From Vibrio ichthyoenteri ATCC 700023 (lineage in GTDB: Bacteria; Pseudomonadota; Gammaproteobacteria; Enterobacterales; Vibrionaceae): a stretch of DNA of 64,000 bases. The position numbers and the translations under genes were made by a program. The notes beneath the pieces are model-generated. The model had not been told where the DNA came from. It ran no database searches and worked only from the letters and a program-made list of their open reading frames with translations. Shown here one piece after another: positions 28,437 to 37,710 of this stretch (positions are counted from its first letter, which is position 1; every line of letters begins with the position of its first letter). The stretch covers positions 1-64,000 of the forward strand of contig NZ_AFWF01000040.1 in NCBI RefSeq assembly GCF_000222605.1, written 5' to 3'.

Positions 28437-29882
28437 TTAATCTCTTGGGAACGTGAGCGTTGCGCACAGGCCACCACGCTCAGTCACACTTAGGGACAAC
28501 TGACCGCCATGAGCTTTGGCAATGCTTTGCGAGATAGTTAAACCTAGGCCGTTGCCTTCTTGATCGGTGTGACCACGAAAATAGGGTTGAAAGAGTTGGT
28601 CGAGTGCATTGGGATCGGAGTTCTTCGGTTCCAAACTGGTACCCTGATCTGCGATGCGAACCGTTAAATTTTCTGCGCTTTCCTCTAAAGTGACTTCGGC
28701 CTTATCGCCATATTTGACTGCGTTATCAATCAAGTTTTGTATACAACGTTTAATGGCTAACGGTTTCCCAGCATAAGGCGCGATCGAGCCTCCTTTGAGC
28801 AAAATACGCTCGCCTTTCGGATCGATGGCGGCGGCAATATGCGCCACCAGTTGTTGTAAGTCGATCGGCTCAATATCTTCGTGAATGTCGGTCTCTTTAA
28901 TGCATTGCAAAGCACCTTTGACCATTAAATCGAGATCATTGGCAATACGTGAAAACCGCTCACGTTCGATGTCGTCGTCGAGCATTTCAGCGCGGAGCTT
29001 TAGACAAGCGATAGGGGTCTTTAAATCATGGGATATAGAGCCAAACAGCATTTCACGATCTTTGATATGGCTGTTGATACGGCGATTCATTTTATTGAAT
29101 GCATGCACTGCCGCTTTAAGCTCAGCGCTGCCTTCTTCTTTTACTTCTGGGACATTTAATCGGCTCGACATCAGCGTCGCTGCTTTGGCTAAGCGGCGGA
29201 TAGGGCGAATTTCTCGTTGCACGACCACCCATGTGCAAATCAACAAGACTAATGCCGAAAGGAAAAGCGTGAACCATTCGCGAATGTCAAAATAGCTGGT
29301 TTCTAGATTGATGTAAGGCGCAGGCAGAACGGCGGCTAAATAGAACCAAGCGTGTTGATCGACCTTGACCTGCATCACCAAAATCGGTGGGTTTAGGTCG
29401 CCGTATGAGAGCGAATAGTGCCCCCACAATAACGGCAGTTCATCAATCGGCAGTTCTTTGTTGAATACTTTGAGTTTATCTCGGCGTGTAAATTCTACCT
29501 CGATGGTTGGCGCGTCTTGTAGCTCGTTATGCAGTACCGACTCAACCTCACTGATAACCATGGTTTTTCTTGCACTGTCAGGGAGTGGCGCTACTGGGAT
29601 TTGGTGATTGTTGAGCGAAACAAAAAAGCGGGTTCCCCCCATATTGCGCAGCTGATTGAGCACCAAATGACGATATTCAGGTGGTAAGGTTTGAAAGAAA
29701 GAGATGGTCGATGCTGCACTTAATGCGAGGCTATTAACGGTGGTTTTCAGCCCTTGTTGATCTTTTTCGCTGCTGTGTTGATACCAAATGAGTCCCGCTA
29801 GAAATTGAGCAAGAATGATGACGCACAGCAAAAATAAGCTGGTGCGCATAGCTAAGGAATTGCTCCAACCTTTAACTTTCAT
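28437..29882 (-). CDS. EnvZ-like sensor histidine kinase
   Basis: A 481-residue inner-membrane kinase: membrane segment 1 (about 13-34), periplasmic sensor (about 35-200), membrane segment 2 (about 203-222), HAMP (about 223-275), HisKA with phospho-acceptor His285 in GSISHDLKTP, and HATPase with NLIDNAVKYG and GNGLGLTISQSIA. Its start overlaps the regulator stop by 11 nt. Downstream is a periplasmic sugar-binding protein, suggesting that it senses a saccharide. Confidence 0.9.
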   Translation of the reverse strand: MKVKGWSNSLAMRTSLFLLCVIILAQFLAGLIWYQHSSEKDQQGLKTTVNSLALSAASTISFFQTLPPEYRHLVLNQLRNMGGTRFFVSLNNHQIPVAPLPDSARKTMVISEVESVLHNELQDAPTIEVEFTRRDKLKVFNKELPIDELPLLWGHYSLSYGDLNPPILVMQVKVDQHAWFYLAAVLPAPYINLETSYFDIREWFTLFLSALVLLICTWVVVQREIRPIRRLAKAATLMSSRLNVPEVKEEGSAELKAAVHAFNKMNRRINSHIKDREMLFGSISHDLKTPIACLKLRAEMLDDDIERERFSRIANDLDLMVKGALQCIKETDIHEDIEPIDLQQLVAHIAAAIDPKGERILLKGGSIAPYAGKPLAIKRCIQNLIDNAVKYGDKAEVTLEESAENLTVRIADQGTSLEPKNSDPNALDQLFQPYFRGHTDQEGNGLGLTISQSIAKAHGGQLSLSVTERGGLCATLTFPRD

Positions 29883-30579
29883 ACTGTACGCCAGCGGTGA
29901 GCATGTAACCTTTGTTACGTACGGTCAAAATCAGTGAGCGCTCTTTGTCATCAAGGTGGTGCCGTAAGCGGCTAATTTGTACATCAATACCGCGCTCAAA
30001 TGGATCGCTATCGCGCCCCCATATTTCGCGAGCAATGTCATCACGAGATAGGACTGATTCTGCATTGGCAATAAATAATCCCAATAGAGAGAGATCGGCA
30101 CCACTTAACTGTTTAATGGTTTGCGTAGGCTGGTGAGTGAGCTGACGAGTGACGGTATCGAGCTGCCAGTTTGCAAAGCGAACACGCCGCGCCAGTTTAG
30201 CGCTTTGACTCGTGACGCTACGACGTAAAATGGTTTTAATACGCGCGAGTAACTCACTCGGACTAAAGGATTTAGTAATATAATCATCGGCGCCCATCTC
30301 AAGTCCGGCCACGCGATCTGCCTCTTCGGTTACGGCTGTGAGCATAATAATCGGTACATTAGAGGTTCGACGTAGCTGCTGACACAACGTAAAACCATCA
30401 TCGCCAGGCATCATGATATCGAGAATGATCAAATCCGGTTGGTACTTATCAAGCTCGCGCCACATCGCACTGCCATTCTCCGCCCCAACGACGCTAAAGC
30501 CCGCTTTTCCCAGATAGTCGCTCAATGCTTCACGCAGATCACGGTTATCATCGACCACTAAGATTTGTTTGCCGCTCAT
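29872..30579 (-). CDS. OmpR-family response regulator
   Basis: A 235-residue regulator: receiver domain with Asp10/Asp11 and phospho-acceptor Asp54 in LIILDIMMPGD, conserved Lys in DYITKSFSP, and a C-terminal winged helix (ARRVRFANWQLDT to NKGYMLTAG). The ATG at 30579 (MSGKQILVVDD) was chosen because GGGA stands 6 nt upstream and the receiver begins at once. First gene of the three-gene unit; no transport operon adjoins to reveal its targets. Confidence 0.9.
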   Translation of the reverse strand: MSGKQILVVDDNRDLREALSDYLGKAGFSVVGAENGSAMWRELDKYQPDLIILDIMMPGDDGFTLCQQLRRTSNVPIIMLTAVTEEADRVAGLEMGADDYITKSFSPSELLARIKTILRRSVTSQSAKLARRVRFANWQLDTVTRQLTHQPTQTIKQLSGADLSLLGLFIANAESVLSRDDIAREIWGRDSDPFERGIDVQISRLRHHLDDKERSLILTVRNKGYMLTAGVQYES

Positions 30580-30850
30580 CCATCTTCCCATCTCTTTAAA
30601 TCGTGCGGTCATGATGCCATTGAACGTGATTATCTCAATTGAATCTCGTTAATTTCTCGCTATTTATAGCGTTATTTTTGTAAGTGAACTCTTACATTCC
30701 ATTGCGATGCGACATGGATGTAAACCGAAAGGAAAAAGTGAGAGATGAAGGAGCTTGTTGGGTTGCTCAGTGAGACCGGAGCATCGTTAATGGTGATATG
30801 TTCCGTTCTATTGTGCGATAAAAATAGGAAAAGTGGCCACCAGCATATGA

Positions 30851-30868
30851 CCTAAAGTTAACTTGAGT
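30851..30868 (+). promoter_or_regulatory. SoxR operator
   Basis: CCTAAAGTTAACTTGAGT is an 18-bp dyad matching the SoxR consensus CCTCAAGTTAACTTGAGG at 16 of 18 positions. It lies 43 bp upstream of the soxR start, consistent with autoregulation; a target gene controlled divergently is not seen, because the response-regulator operon starts 270 bp away. Confidence 0.8.
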
Positions 30869-30910
30869 TAATCTGATAAGAGTGGATGTGAGATACAGAG
30901 GTAGGTGAGT

Positions 30911-31354
30911 ATGGATTTGTCGGTCGGGCAAGTTGCTGAACGGGCGGGTGTTGCGGTTTCTGCACTGCATTTTTATGAGCAAAAAGAATTGATTAGTAGC
31001 TGGCGCAATGCTGGTAATCAGCGCCGTTATGAACGCAGTGTGATTCGGCGTGTGGCGGTTATCAAAGCGGCGCAGCAAGTGGGCATGTCTTTAGAAGAAA
31101 TCGGCCAAGCTTTTGCTCATCTTCCTAAGCATAAAGCGCCTAGCAAAGCTCAGTGGGAAGCAATGGCCACCCAGTGGCATGCCGAACTTGATCATCGAAT
31201 TTTACAGCTCAAGTCGTTGCAAAATGATCTCCACGGCTGTATTGGTTGCGGTTGTCTATCGTTGGAAAGTTGCAGCCTTCGTAATCCTGAAGACACCAGA
31301 GCAACGGAGCATAGCGGTGAGTCATTACTCACTAACCCTGAAGACCCATTTTAA
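30911..31354 (+). CDS. soxR: Redox-sensitive MerR-family regulator SoxR
   Basis: 147 residues: MerR helix-turn-helix (1-70, VGQVAERAGVAVSALHFYEQKELI), dimerisation helix, and the [2Fe-2S] cluster ligands Cys110, Cys113, Cys115 and Cys121 in the pattern CX2CXCX5C (CIGCGCLSLESC). Oxidation of the cluster by redox-active compounds activates transcription. ATG 30911 sits behind GGTGAG; a GTG at 30905 is in frame. No soxS adjoins, as is usual outside the enterics. Confidence 0.92.
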   Translation: MDLSVGQVAERAGVAVSALHFYEQKELISSWRNAGNQRRYERSVIRRVAVIKAAQQVGMSLEEIGQAFAHLPKHKAPSKAQWEAMATQWHAELDHRILQLKSLQNDLHGCIGCGCLSLESCSLRNPEDTRATEHSGESLLTNPEDPF

Positions 31355-31383
31355 TCAACATGCAGGATTTACAGGCTCTTAAT

Positions 31384-32259
31384 TTATAGCGATAGGGCAA
31401 ACGTCAGTAAAATGGGCAGGGTGAGTACGCTAAAGAAGTTGCCGTATAACACCATTGAGGCGACTTCTGCCGGTGCGATTTGAAAGCGTTCAGCGAAAAG
31501 AAAATTCATCACGGCGGGTGGCAGCATGGCAAATAACACCATCATTTGCAGTTGCATGGTTGGAAGAGGAATAAACCAATAGATAATCGCAAATGCGATT
31601 GCGCCAGTAAGCAGTGACTGCACGCTGCACAAAATGCCAATTTTTAAACCGCTTAAGCGCATATTACACATTTGTGCTCCCAGCGATAAAAGCATCACTG
31701 GTACGGCGGCATGCCCTAGTAATTTCGTCGCTTCGTACAATGGTAGCCAGACAGACACACCAGTTAAATTGAGCGCCAGTGCCCCAGCTGCGGCAAGAAA
31801 GACGGGCATTTTAATCACCTGTTTAAACGGGTTGCCCCCACTCAATACGGCGAGACCGATGCTGACATGAGTGCATGCCGATACAATAAATAATAGGACT
31901 GCTGACGCCAGTGCCGATTCACCAAAAGTATAAGTGAACAGTGGAATGGCCAAGTTACCGCTATTGCGGAACATGTGTGGTGGAGCCCATGCCTTGAAAT
32001 CCAATTTCATCACCATGCATACTGGAATCATCACCAATCCTGGTACGATGACGGCAATTAACGCTGCGCTAAGCAGTGGTAATTGTTCGGTTTCTAGCGG
32101 CATCGCAACCAGTGAAGAAAACACCAGAGCAGGGGTAAAAGCGTCCATATTAATACGGTTGATCGCAGTGAAATCAGGGCGAATCCAACGCGCGATTGAG
32201 AACCCCACCAAAACTAGAGCGAAAACAGGAAAGAGGATTCCAATAACTTGTTGAAACAT
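31384..32259 (-). CDS. AEC-family (auxin efflux carrier type) transporter
   Basis: A 291-residue membrane protein with about 8-10 hydrophobic segments. MFQQVIGILFPVFALVLVGFSIARW and the inverted-repeat topology with LSLGAQMCNM are family features. Bacterial members move malate or other small organic acids or amino acids; substrate unknown. Convergent with soxR and without a visible terminator between them. Confidence 0.83.
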   Translation of the reverse strand: MFQQVIGILFPVFALVLVGFSIARWIRPDFTAINRINMDAFTPALVFSSLVAMPLETEQLPLLSAALIAVIVPGLVMIPVCMVMKLDFKAWAPPHMFRNSGNLAIPLFTYTFGESALASAVLLFIVSACTHVSIGLAVLSGGNPFKQVIKMPVFLAAAGALALNLTGVSVWLPLYEATKLLGHAAVPVMLLSLGAQMCNMRLSGLKIGILCSVQSLLTGAIAFAIIYWFIPLPTMQLQMMVLFAMLPPAVMNFLFAERFQIAPAEVASMVLYGNFFSVLTLPILLTFALSL

Positions 32260-32435
32260 ATGCTTAGGCCAAAAGTAGGGTAATAATCAAACAATATCAG
32301 GCGGATTTGTCGAAGTCACCAGGAAGGTATATATTTTGTTTTTTATCAAGCGATAAAGTCAATGTGACCCCTTTGCGGTGAAGTGATGGTGAGGCATTGT
32401 CTCGATATCAATATGTTCTTGGAAGGGCATGCATT

Positions 32436-33320
32436 ATGAGTATCAAGGATATGAATGGGGATATTGCACCAGTGGGCGATGCCGCATTGATTGTTGAAGG
32501 TGGCGCGATGCGTGGCGTGTTCTCTTGTGGTGTATTGGACCATTTTATGGCGGAGAACTTCTCACCGTTTGACAGTTTTTGGGGGGTATCTGCGGGCGCG
32601 AGCAATCTCACTGCGTATTTGGCGAACATGCCCGGACGTAATTTGAAGATTTACCTTGATTACAGCCTTAGACGGGAGTTCTTTAATCTGCCGCAATTTC
32701 TCCGCGGTGGCGATTTGATGGATCTCGATTGGATGTGGACTATTACTCTCAAAGAGTTGGGGATTGATAACGTTGCTTTGCAAGCGGACACTCGTCCATT
32801 CTTTATGGTCGTAACTCGACAAGATACTGGTGATGCAGAATATCTCACTCCGAATGTTGATGAAATCGTGAGCACCATGAAAGCATCCAGTGCGTTACCG
32901 ATTTTATATCGTCAAGGTGTGGAATTAGAAGGATTACGTTACGTAGATGGTGGTGTTGCTGATGCTCTTCCAGTCGCGGAAGCCATTCGTCGCGGCGCAA
33001 AGAAAATTATGGTGTTACGCAGTCGACCAGAAAGCTATCGCAAAACAAAAGATCGCTTTGCGTTTGTCATTAAGCGATTGTTGCGTCAAACCCCGGCATT
33101 GATGGAGCCAATGTTGACTCGCTATCAACGCTACAACCAAGCCTTAGAGCTGATTGCCAATCCGCCCGAAGGGGTTGAGATTCTCTCTATCTGTCCACCA
33201 GAAACATTTAAATTACAGCGTTTGAGCCGCGAAACCGCCTCTTTAGAGCATGGCTACCAACTTGGAATTGAAGCAGGTAAAGAGGCGATGCAACGTTGGC
33301 GTGCGATTGCGTCAGTGTAA
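32436..33320 (+). CDS. Patatin-like phospholipase (YjjU-type)
   Basis: A 294-residue cytoplasmic acyl hydrolase. It has the oxyanion motif EGGAMRGVFSCGVLD (21-35), nucleophile Ser52 in GVSAG and catalytic Asp171 in YVDGGVADALP: a complete Ser-Asp dyad. No signal peptide. Start ATG 32436 with GGAAGGG about 9 nt upstream; the earlier frame start at 32397 lacks support. Likely substrates are phospholipids or lysophospholipids. Confidence 0.85.
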   Translation: MSIKDMNGDIAPVGDAALIVEGGAMRGVFSCGVLDHFMAENFSPFDSFWGVSAGASNLTAYLANMPGRNLKIYLDYSLRREFFNLPQFLRGGDLMDLDWMWTITLKELGIDNVALQADTRPFFMVVTRQDTGDAEYLTPNVDEIVSTMKASSALPILYRQGVELEGLRYVDGGVADALPVAEAIRRGAKKIMVLRSRPESYRKTKDRFAFVIKRLLRQTPALMEPMLTRYQRYNQALELIANPPEGVEILSICPPETFKLQRLSRETASLEHGYQLGIEAGKEAMQRWRAIASV

Positions 33321-33334
33321 ATACCCTAAAGCGG

Positions 33335-33862
33335 TTACTGAGTGAGTTTTAGTTGCTGAAAAAGCGCAGCAGAAGAGGCTTCAATCGATTGACCCGCGGT
33401 ATCAATGTGTATCACTTTTCTGGATTCAGCCGTGTTACTCCATGGCTCGTAATGACGCTCAACCACTTGTTGCCAAGTGGGTAAAACAAGATTGGCGATT
33501 GGGCTGAGGCGTGTTTCAACACGGCGTTGATGCTCTTCACGTTGGGAGCAGGCTATTTCAATGTTGATATAGTTTGCGCCAACCTGACTAGCAACTGATT
33601 GCCACTCATCTCGGGTCAGTTGAATTGGATTACACGAGTCGGCGATCACATCTAAGCCTAGTTTGAGGTTATCGCTGGCAATACGGTAGCTCAGTCGGTA
33701 ACCCTCTCCCTCTACTTGAAATTGACACAAATCTCGCAGAGCTTGCTCAACGGTATCAATGCGTAAATAAACGGCACCAGTCTGCTGTGCTAATGCTTGG
33801 GCTAAGGTGGATTTACCACTGCCAGGTAGGCCAGAAAAAATATATAAAGTTGGAGTCGTCAT
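33335..33862 (-). CDS. P-loop kinase (AAA_33 / zeta-toxin-like fold)
   Basis: 175 residues with Walker A GLPGSGKST (11-19) and the pattern VIADSCNPIQLTRDEW of small-molecule or nucleotide kinases in this group. No antitoxin gene adjoins, so I read it as a metabolic or housekeeping kinase; the substrate is unknown. Convergent with the patatin gene, only 14 bp between the stops. Confidence 0.75.
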   Translation of the reverse strand: MTTPTLYIFSGLPGSGKSTLAQALAQQTGAVYLRIDTVEQALRDLCQFQVEGEGYRLSYRIASDNLKLGLDVIADSCNPIQLTRDEWQSVASQVGANYINIEIACSQREEHQRRVETRLSPIANLVLPTWQQVVERHYEPWSNTAESRKVIHIDTAGQSIEASSAALFQQLKLTQ

Positions 33863-33960
33863 GGTCGTTATGTTTGGATCTCATCACATTTAAGCGATTA
33901 TTGTCACGAATACATTGTCCAAAATAACATGCTTGGGTAGAATTTCGCCATCATTTCTGT

Positions 33961-34130
33961 AGGAGTTTACGCCACGATGGATTGCTAATACCTGTCATCC
34001 AAACATCAGCCAACTTTGGCTACTTATTTTCTTGGACTACAGGGTTAGTGGGCGTAGCTTCGTCTTTAACTTTCTATATGCGACTTGCAAGTTAGCTGCG
34101 CCTATTTGCCCCTAATTTTTAGGAGGCGAT
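33961..34130 (+). promoter_or_regulatory. Structured leader of the ABC-F gene
   Basis: Three stems are readable: CCTGT/ACAGG (33991-33995 with 34039-34043) enclosing AGCCA/TGGCT (34008-34021); and GGCGTAGC/GCTGCGCC (34051-34058 with 34095-34102, one G-U pair) enclosing TAACTT/AAGTTA (34067-34072 with 34089-34094). AGGAG then ATG GAT TGC TAA (33977-33988) could be a three-codon leader ORF. The strong AGGAGG of the gene follows at 34121. Antibiotic-induced ABC-F genes often have such attenuators. Confidence 0.4.
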
Positions 34131-35771
34131 ATGCCAAACACACCTATTTTTACACCTCAATCAGACTGTCACGGCTTAATACTGGCGAGCAAACTCACTT
34201 ATCAGTTTGCTGATGGCGAGCGTATTTTTGATGGCATTACTTGCTCACTCAATCAATCACGAACCGGGCTCGTAGGACGCAATGGTGCGGGTAAATCGCT
34301 ATTTGCTGAGTTACTGACTCAGCAACGTCAACCAAGCTCCGGAACGGTGACCATGAATGCGACGATAGGCTACTATTCGCAGTTAGCGTCGCAGTGGATT
34401 GGTTCAAATCAAACGATTGCACAAATACTTCAAGTTGATCAGGCACTCGCCGCTCTCGATCGCATTGAGCAAGGAGAGTGTGAACAACGTTTATTTGATC
34501 AGGTTGCAGAGCGTTGGGATTTAAAGCAGCAGCTTTTGGATTTGCTTCGCCATTTAGGGCTTCCTGCCGATGTTAATCTGGCCATGCGCCATCTTTCAGG
34601 GGGGCAACTGGCTCGCTTACACTTGTGGCAGTTGTTTGAGAGTGACGCTGACTTACTGGTGCTTGATGAACCCTCTAATCATCTCGACCATCTGGGCAAG
34701 CGGTGGCTGATTGACAAAGTGCGTGGGTGGCAAGGCTCGATTTTATTGATAAGCCATGATCGTGCGTTGCTGCGTGAAATGTCAGTGATTTGGGAGTTGA
34801 GTGGCGGTAAATTACAGCAATATGGCGGTAATTTTGATGATTACTTTGAGCAAAAACAGACTCAGCAACAAGCTTTAGAGCGTCAAATTGATGTGGTAAA
34901 AACCCAACAACGTCGAGCGAAGATCGAACATCAAAAAAATCAGCAGAAAGCCGATAAACGTGCCGCGCAAGGCAATAAAATACGTAAACGAGGTGGTCAG
35001 CCCAAGATCTTACTGGATGCGATGAAAAACAGCGCACAAGCGAGTGCTGCAAGTCGAGTGATCAATCAGCGTGGGCAGATTGACCGTTTGGATAATAAAA
35101 TGCGTAGTTTGCAAGCTGGGCAGCACATTGAAAAAACCATCACCATGCGTTTGCATGAGGCATCTGGTTCGAATAAGTCTATGATAAACATCGTCAACTT
35201 CAAGGTGCCGTTTAGTAATAGTGATGGGGTTAGTCTGCAATTAAGCAGCACGGATAAATGCCGAATACATGGCGCAAATGGGTGTGGTAAATCGACGCTA
35301 CTCAAGCTTATTGAACAGCAAAATAACCCTGAACTGCGTTGTAACCAGCCGGTAATCTATCTCGACCAACATTTCTCATCGTTGCTGGTCAATCAGTCCA
35401 TGCTCGATAATCTCATGCACTATTGCCCTGACCTAAAAGAGAGTGATGCGCGGACGTTATTGGCAGGGATCGGTTTTCGTCGAGATGATGTTTATCGGTT
35501 AAGTCTGCATTTGAGTGGTGGAGAAAAGATGAAGCTGGCGATGACTATCGTTGGTCATCAAGCGAATAGGCCACTGCTGTTATTGGATGAGCCTGATAAT
35601 CATCTTGATCTACACTCTAAACAGGTGCTTAGCCAAGCGTTAAATCATTATCAAGGGGCACTAATGATTGTGAGTCATGATGAAGATTTTATTGCTGAGA
35701 TTGGGATAACTCAAACGGTAATGTTTTGTCCATTGGATCATAATGGCAGGAAGCGGGGCTCTGGATGCTAA
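34131..35771 (+). CDS. ABC-F family ATPase (translation factor type)
   Basis: A 546-residue soluble protein with two ATP-binding cassettes and no membrane domain. Domain 1: Walker A GRNGAGKS, signature LSGGQLARL, Walker B LLVLDEPSNHLD. Linker (about 240-340) long and basic, coiled-coil-like. Domain 2: GANGCGKST, LSGGEKMKLAM, LLLLDEPDNHLD. ABC-F proteins act on the ribosome's E site as translation factors or antibiotic-protection proteins. It is not obviously Uup, EttA or YheS; the structured leader hints at an inducible role. ATG 34131 follows AGGAGG. Confidence 0.85.
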   Translation: MPNTPIFTPQSDCHGLILASKLTYQFADGERIFDGITCSLNQSRTGLVGRNGAGKSLFAELLTQQRQPSSGTVTMNATIGYYSQLASQWIGSNQTIAQILQVDQALAALDRIEQGECEQRLFDQVAERWDLKQQLLDLLRHLGLPADVNLAMRHLSGGQLARLHLWQLFESDADLLVLDEPSNHLDHLGKRWLIDKVRGWQGSILLISHDRALLREMSVIWELSGGKLQQYGGNFDDYFEQKQTQQQALERQIDVVKTQQRRAKIEHQKNQQKADKRAAQGNKIRKRGGQPKILLDAMKNSAQASAASRVINQRGQIDRLDNKMRSLQAGQHIEKTITMRLHEASGSNKSMINIVNFKVPFSNSDGVSLQLSSTDKCRIHGANGCGKSTLLKLIEQQNNPELRCNQPVIYLDQHFSSLLVNQSMLDNLMHYCPDLKESDARTLLAGIGFRRDDVYRLSLHLSGGEKMKLAMTIVGHQANRPLLLLDEPDNHLDLHSKQVLSQALNHYQGALMIVSHDEDFIAEIGITQTVMFCPLDHNGRKRGSGC

Positions 35772-35859
35772 CGTTCAACCAATAAGGTTGGATGCTATCG
35801 GTTTTTAAAGCTGAGTACGGAATCAAGGATAGGGTGTGGAATGCAAACTGAGGAATGGT

Positions 35860-36372
35860 ATGTATAAATTGCTATGTGGGTTAACAGCATTGGCGAGCGG
35901 TTTATTAATGTTTACCGGCTATGTGATTGTGTTTTCAGCGGATTGGTATGTTAGCTACTCCACTGACATCTTGATATCGTTGTTTGGTTTGCTACCTAGT
36001 AGCGTTGAAACGTGGTTAGCTAATGCGGCTTTTTTCGATATTCAATTTGTTTTTTCGTTGATCCAAGCATTGGTTTTAAGCGCCATTTTTGCCATGCTAT
36101 TTGGTCTATTTTTAGCGCTGTTTAAAGGGCTAGTTGCTTACGTACACTTTGCTATTCTGGGTGTATTTTCTGGTTTTATCTATTTAGTCGCCCCGGCTTT
36201 GTTGGCGTTCATTAATAGCGGCGCGCTCAGTGGTAGTGCTTTTAATCCCTTATTTACCCACTCCCTGATTACTGTACTGGTATGGTATTTACCGTTGGTG
36301 GTGACTATTTTCGTGACTGCCAACATTAAGCGTCGTCAATATGCTCAAGTTGAGCGTTCGTGGTTTCATTGA
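35860..36372 (+). CDS. Hypothetical inner-membrane protein with four membrane segments
   Basis: A 170-residue, strongly hydrophobic protein starting MYKLLCGLTALASGLLMF; segments about 4-25, 60-95, 97-122 and 135-158, ending in a basic tail (NIKRRQYAQVERSW). GAGGA stands 6 nt before ATG 35860. No family recognised. It follows the ABC-F gene at 88 bp with no clear terminator between. Confidence 0.6.
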   Translation: MYKLLCGLTALASGLLMFTGYVIVFSADWYVSYSTDILISLFGLLPSSVETWLANAAFFDIQFVFSLIQALVLSAIFAMLFGLFLALFKGLVAYVHFAILGVFSGFIYLVAPALLAFINSGALSGSAFNPLFTHSLITVLVWYLPLVVTIFVTANIKRRQYAQVERSWFH

Positions 36373-36452
36373 TTGACAGTGTTCAACGCCGTCTTTGCTC
36401 TATCCCGTTATCGCTCTTGCCTGACTTATTTTCAGATGGTGGCGAGAATAAA

Positions 36453-36473
36453 AAAGAGGCCGTAGGCCTCTTT
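36453..36473. terminator. Bidirectional terminator
   Basis: AAAGAGGCC-GTA-GGCCTCTTT with A and T runs on either side, between the membrane-protein gene and convergent yqfB. Confidence 0.88.
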
Positions 36474-36506
36474 GTGTTTCTGTGATATTTGATTGTATCA
36501 AGCCGG

Positions 36507-36824
36507 TTACACCAGCTCGTAACTGATCATGTAAAGTTGATCGAGATTAGGATAAATCTCAGCAATCAATCTTTTTAGTTCATCTAATGGCAGAGCTTCT
36601 TGTTGTGCGTGAAATTCACTGATCTCATCAAACAGCAGTGGCTCAACAGACAGGATCTTAATTTCACACACCTTCTTGTCGGTTTCTAACGTAAAAACTT
36701 CAACTTGTGTGCCCGGAACATAGTGGCTTTCTGCCTCATCACGGATGGTAATGGTCTTCATTCCTGAGGTGATAAGTGGGGTCAGAAATTCAAAGAAAGT
36801 AATTTTAGTTGGCGCTTGGCTCAT
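36507..36824 (-). CDS. yqfB: N4-acetylcytidine amidohydrolase YqfB (ASCH domain)
   Basis: 105 residues. ITFFEFLTPLITSGMKTITIRDEAESHYVPGTQVEVF is the ASCH-fold signature of E. coli YqfB, with Lys and Glu of the catalytic set in GMKTITIRDEAE. The enzyme hydrolyses N4-acetylcytidine to cytidine and acetate. Start 36824 (MSQAPTK) matches the family start; the ATG at 36866 adds unrelated residues. Confidence 0.85.
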   Translation of the reverse strand: MSQAPTKITFFEFLTPLITSGMKTITIRDEAESHYVPGTQVEVFTLETDKKVCEIKILSVEPLLFDEISEFHAQQEALPLDELKRLIAEIYPNLDQLYMISYELV

Positions 36825-37034
36825 GAAGTATCCACCGTTGTCTTTTAAGAGGTGAGTATACGTCAAAAATGCCCAAAGGAATCAATATTGAATAGGTTGG
36901 AATCGAATTAAAACAGAGTGTGTTAGCCAGTGCGTTAAAAGCCAATACTGAATAGAGAGGGGAGGTGAAAGCGGGTGGTGATTGGCGAAAAACGCGCTGG
37001 TTAGATGATAACCAGCGGATTTTGCTCTAGCTGG

Positions 37035-37226
37035 TTACGCTGAAATGGAATGTTTAAGGCAAATTTTCGTGTTGGTCAGTGAACCCACAAAAGCCACAAT
37101 CATTAGTGGTCCTAGTAAACATGACATTAGGACACAAGCAGCTTGCTTTAAGGTATTACCCTTAATTGGCGTAAAAAACTGAGTAGCAAAAAAGATAAGT
37201 AAACCTGCAATCGACCAAACAATCAT
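37035..37226 (-). CDS. Small two-segment membrane protein
   Basis: 63 residues: MIVWSIAGLLIFFATQFFTPI, then ACVLMSCLLGPLMIVAFVGSL, two hydrophobic helices with a short loop. AGAGGATTGT precedes the ATG, a good ribosome site. No family recognised. Confidence 0.55.
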   Translation of the reverse strand: MIVWSIAGLLIFFATQFFTPIKGNTLKQAACVLMSCLLGPLMIVAFVGSLTNTKICLKHSISA

Positions 37227-37710
37227 ACAATCCTCTATTTTTTCTTAAGGCTTATTGCCTCTGTAAACAAGATAAAGGCTTTCAGCGTAAGGGTGTTATG
37301 AGGGCTGTCACACTTTAAGATAGTCACTAAGCAAATAGTTTAGGCCGGCTAACAATGTGTGTCACTTGTTGATAAATCGCGTCAACGTGGAACTTTGCTG
37401 CTGCGCTCTTTTATGATGCGGAGACATAGCCAATGCCACGATAACGTGGGGAAAAGCGTCACTTTGCTCCATACGCACTCGAAGCGAGAGATTCTTTAAT
37501 CCAGATTAAGGTTTTTGTCTTTAAGAGTCGCTAACATGCCGCTCATATTGGCGACAATGCATAAATGAAGAACAGTCCTGTAATTGCATGGCTGTTCTTT
37601 TTGGTTGCAGATGAAGCAACCACACAAGAACCTTGGCCGGGTACTTAAACGACTTCACCGTTATTACGTTTAATGCCGTGTCAAAGAATTGAAGAATTTG
37701 AGGAAGAGAT
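37227..37710. other. 484-bp intergenic region with a terminator-like hairpin
   Basis: No protein gene that I can support. It contains AAGAACAG / CTGTTCTT (37568-37599) with a T run, and directly after it GGTTGC / GCAACC (37604-37622). A terminator with no upstream plus-strand gene for more than 1 kb suggests a small non-coding transcript ending near 37605. Confidence 0.4.
37568..37599 (+). terminator. Orphan terminator hairpin
   Basis: 8-bp stem AAGAACAG / CTGTTCTT, 16-nt loop, followed by TTTGG; no upstream gene on the plus strand. Confidence 0.55.
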
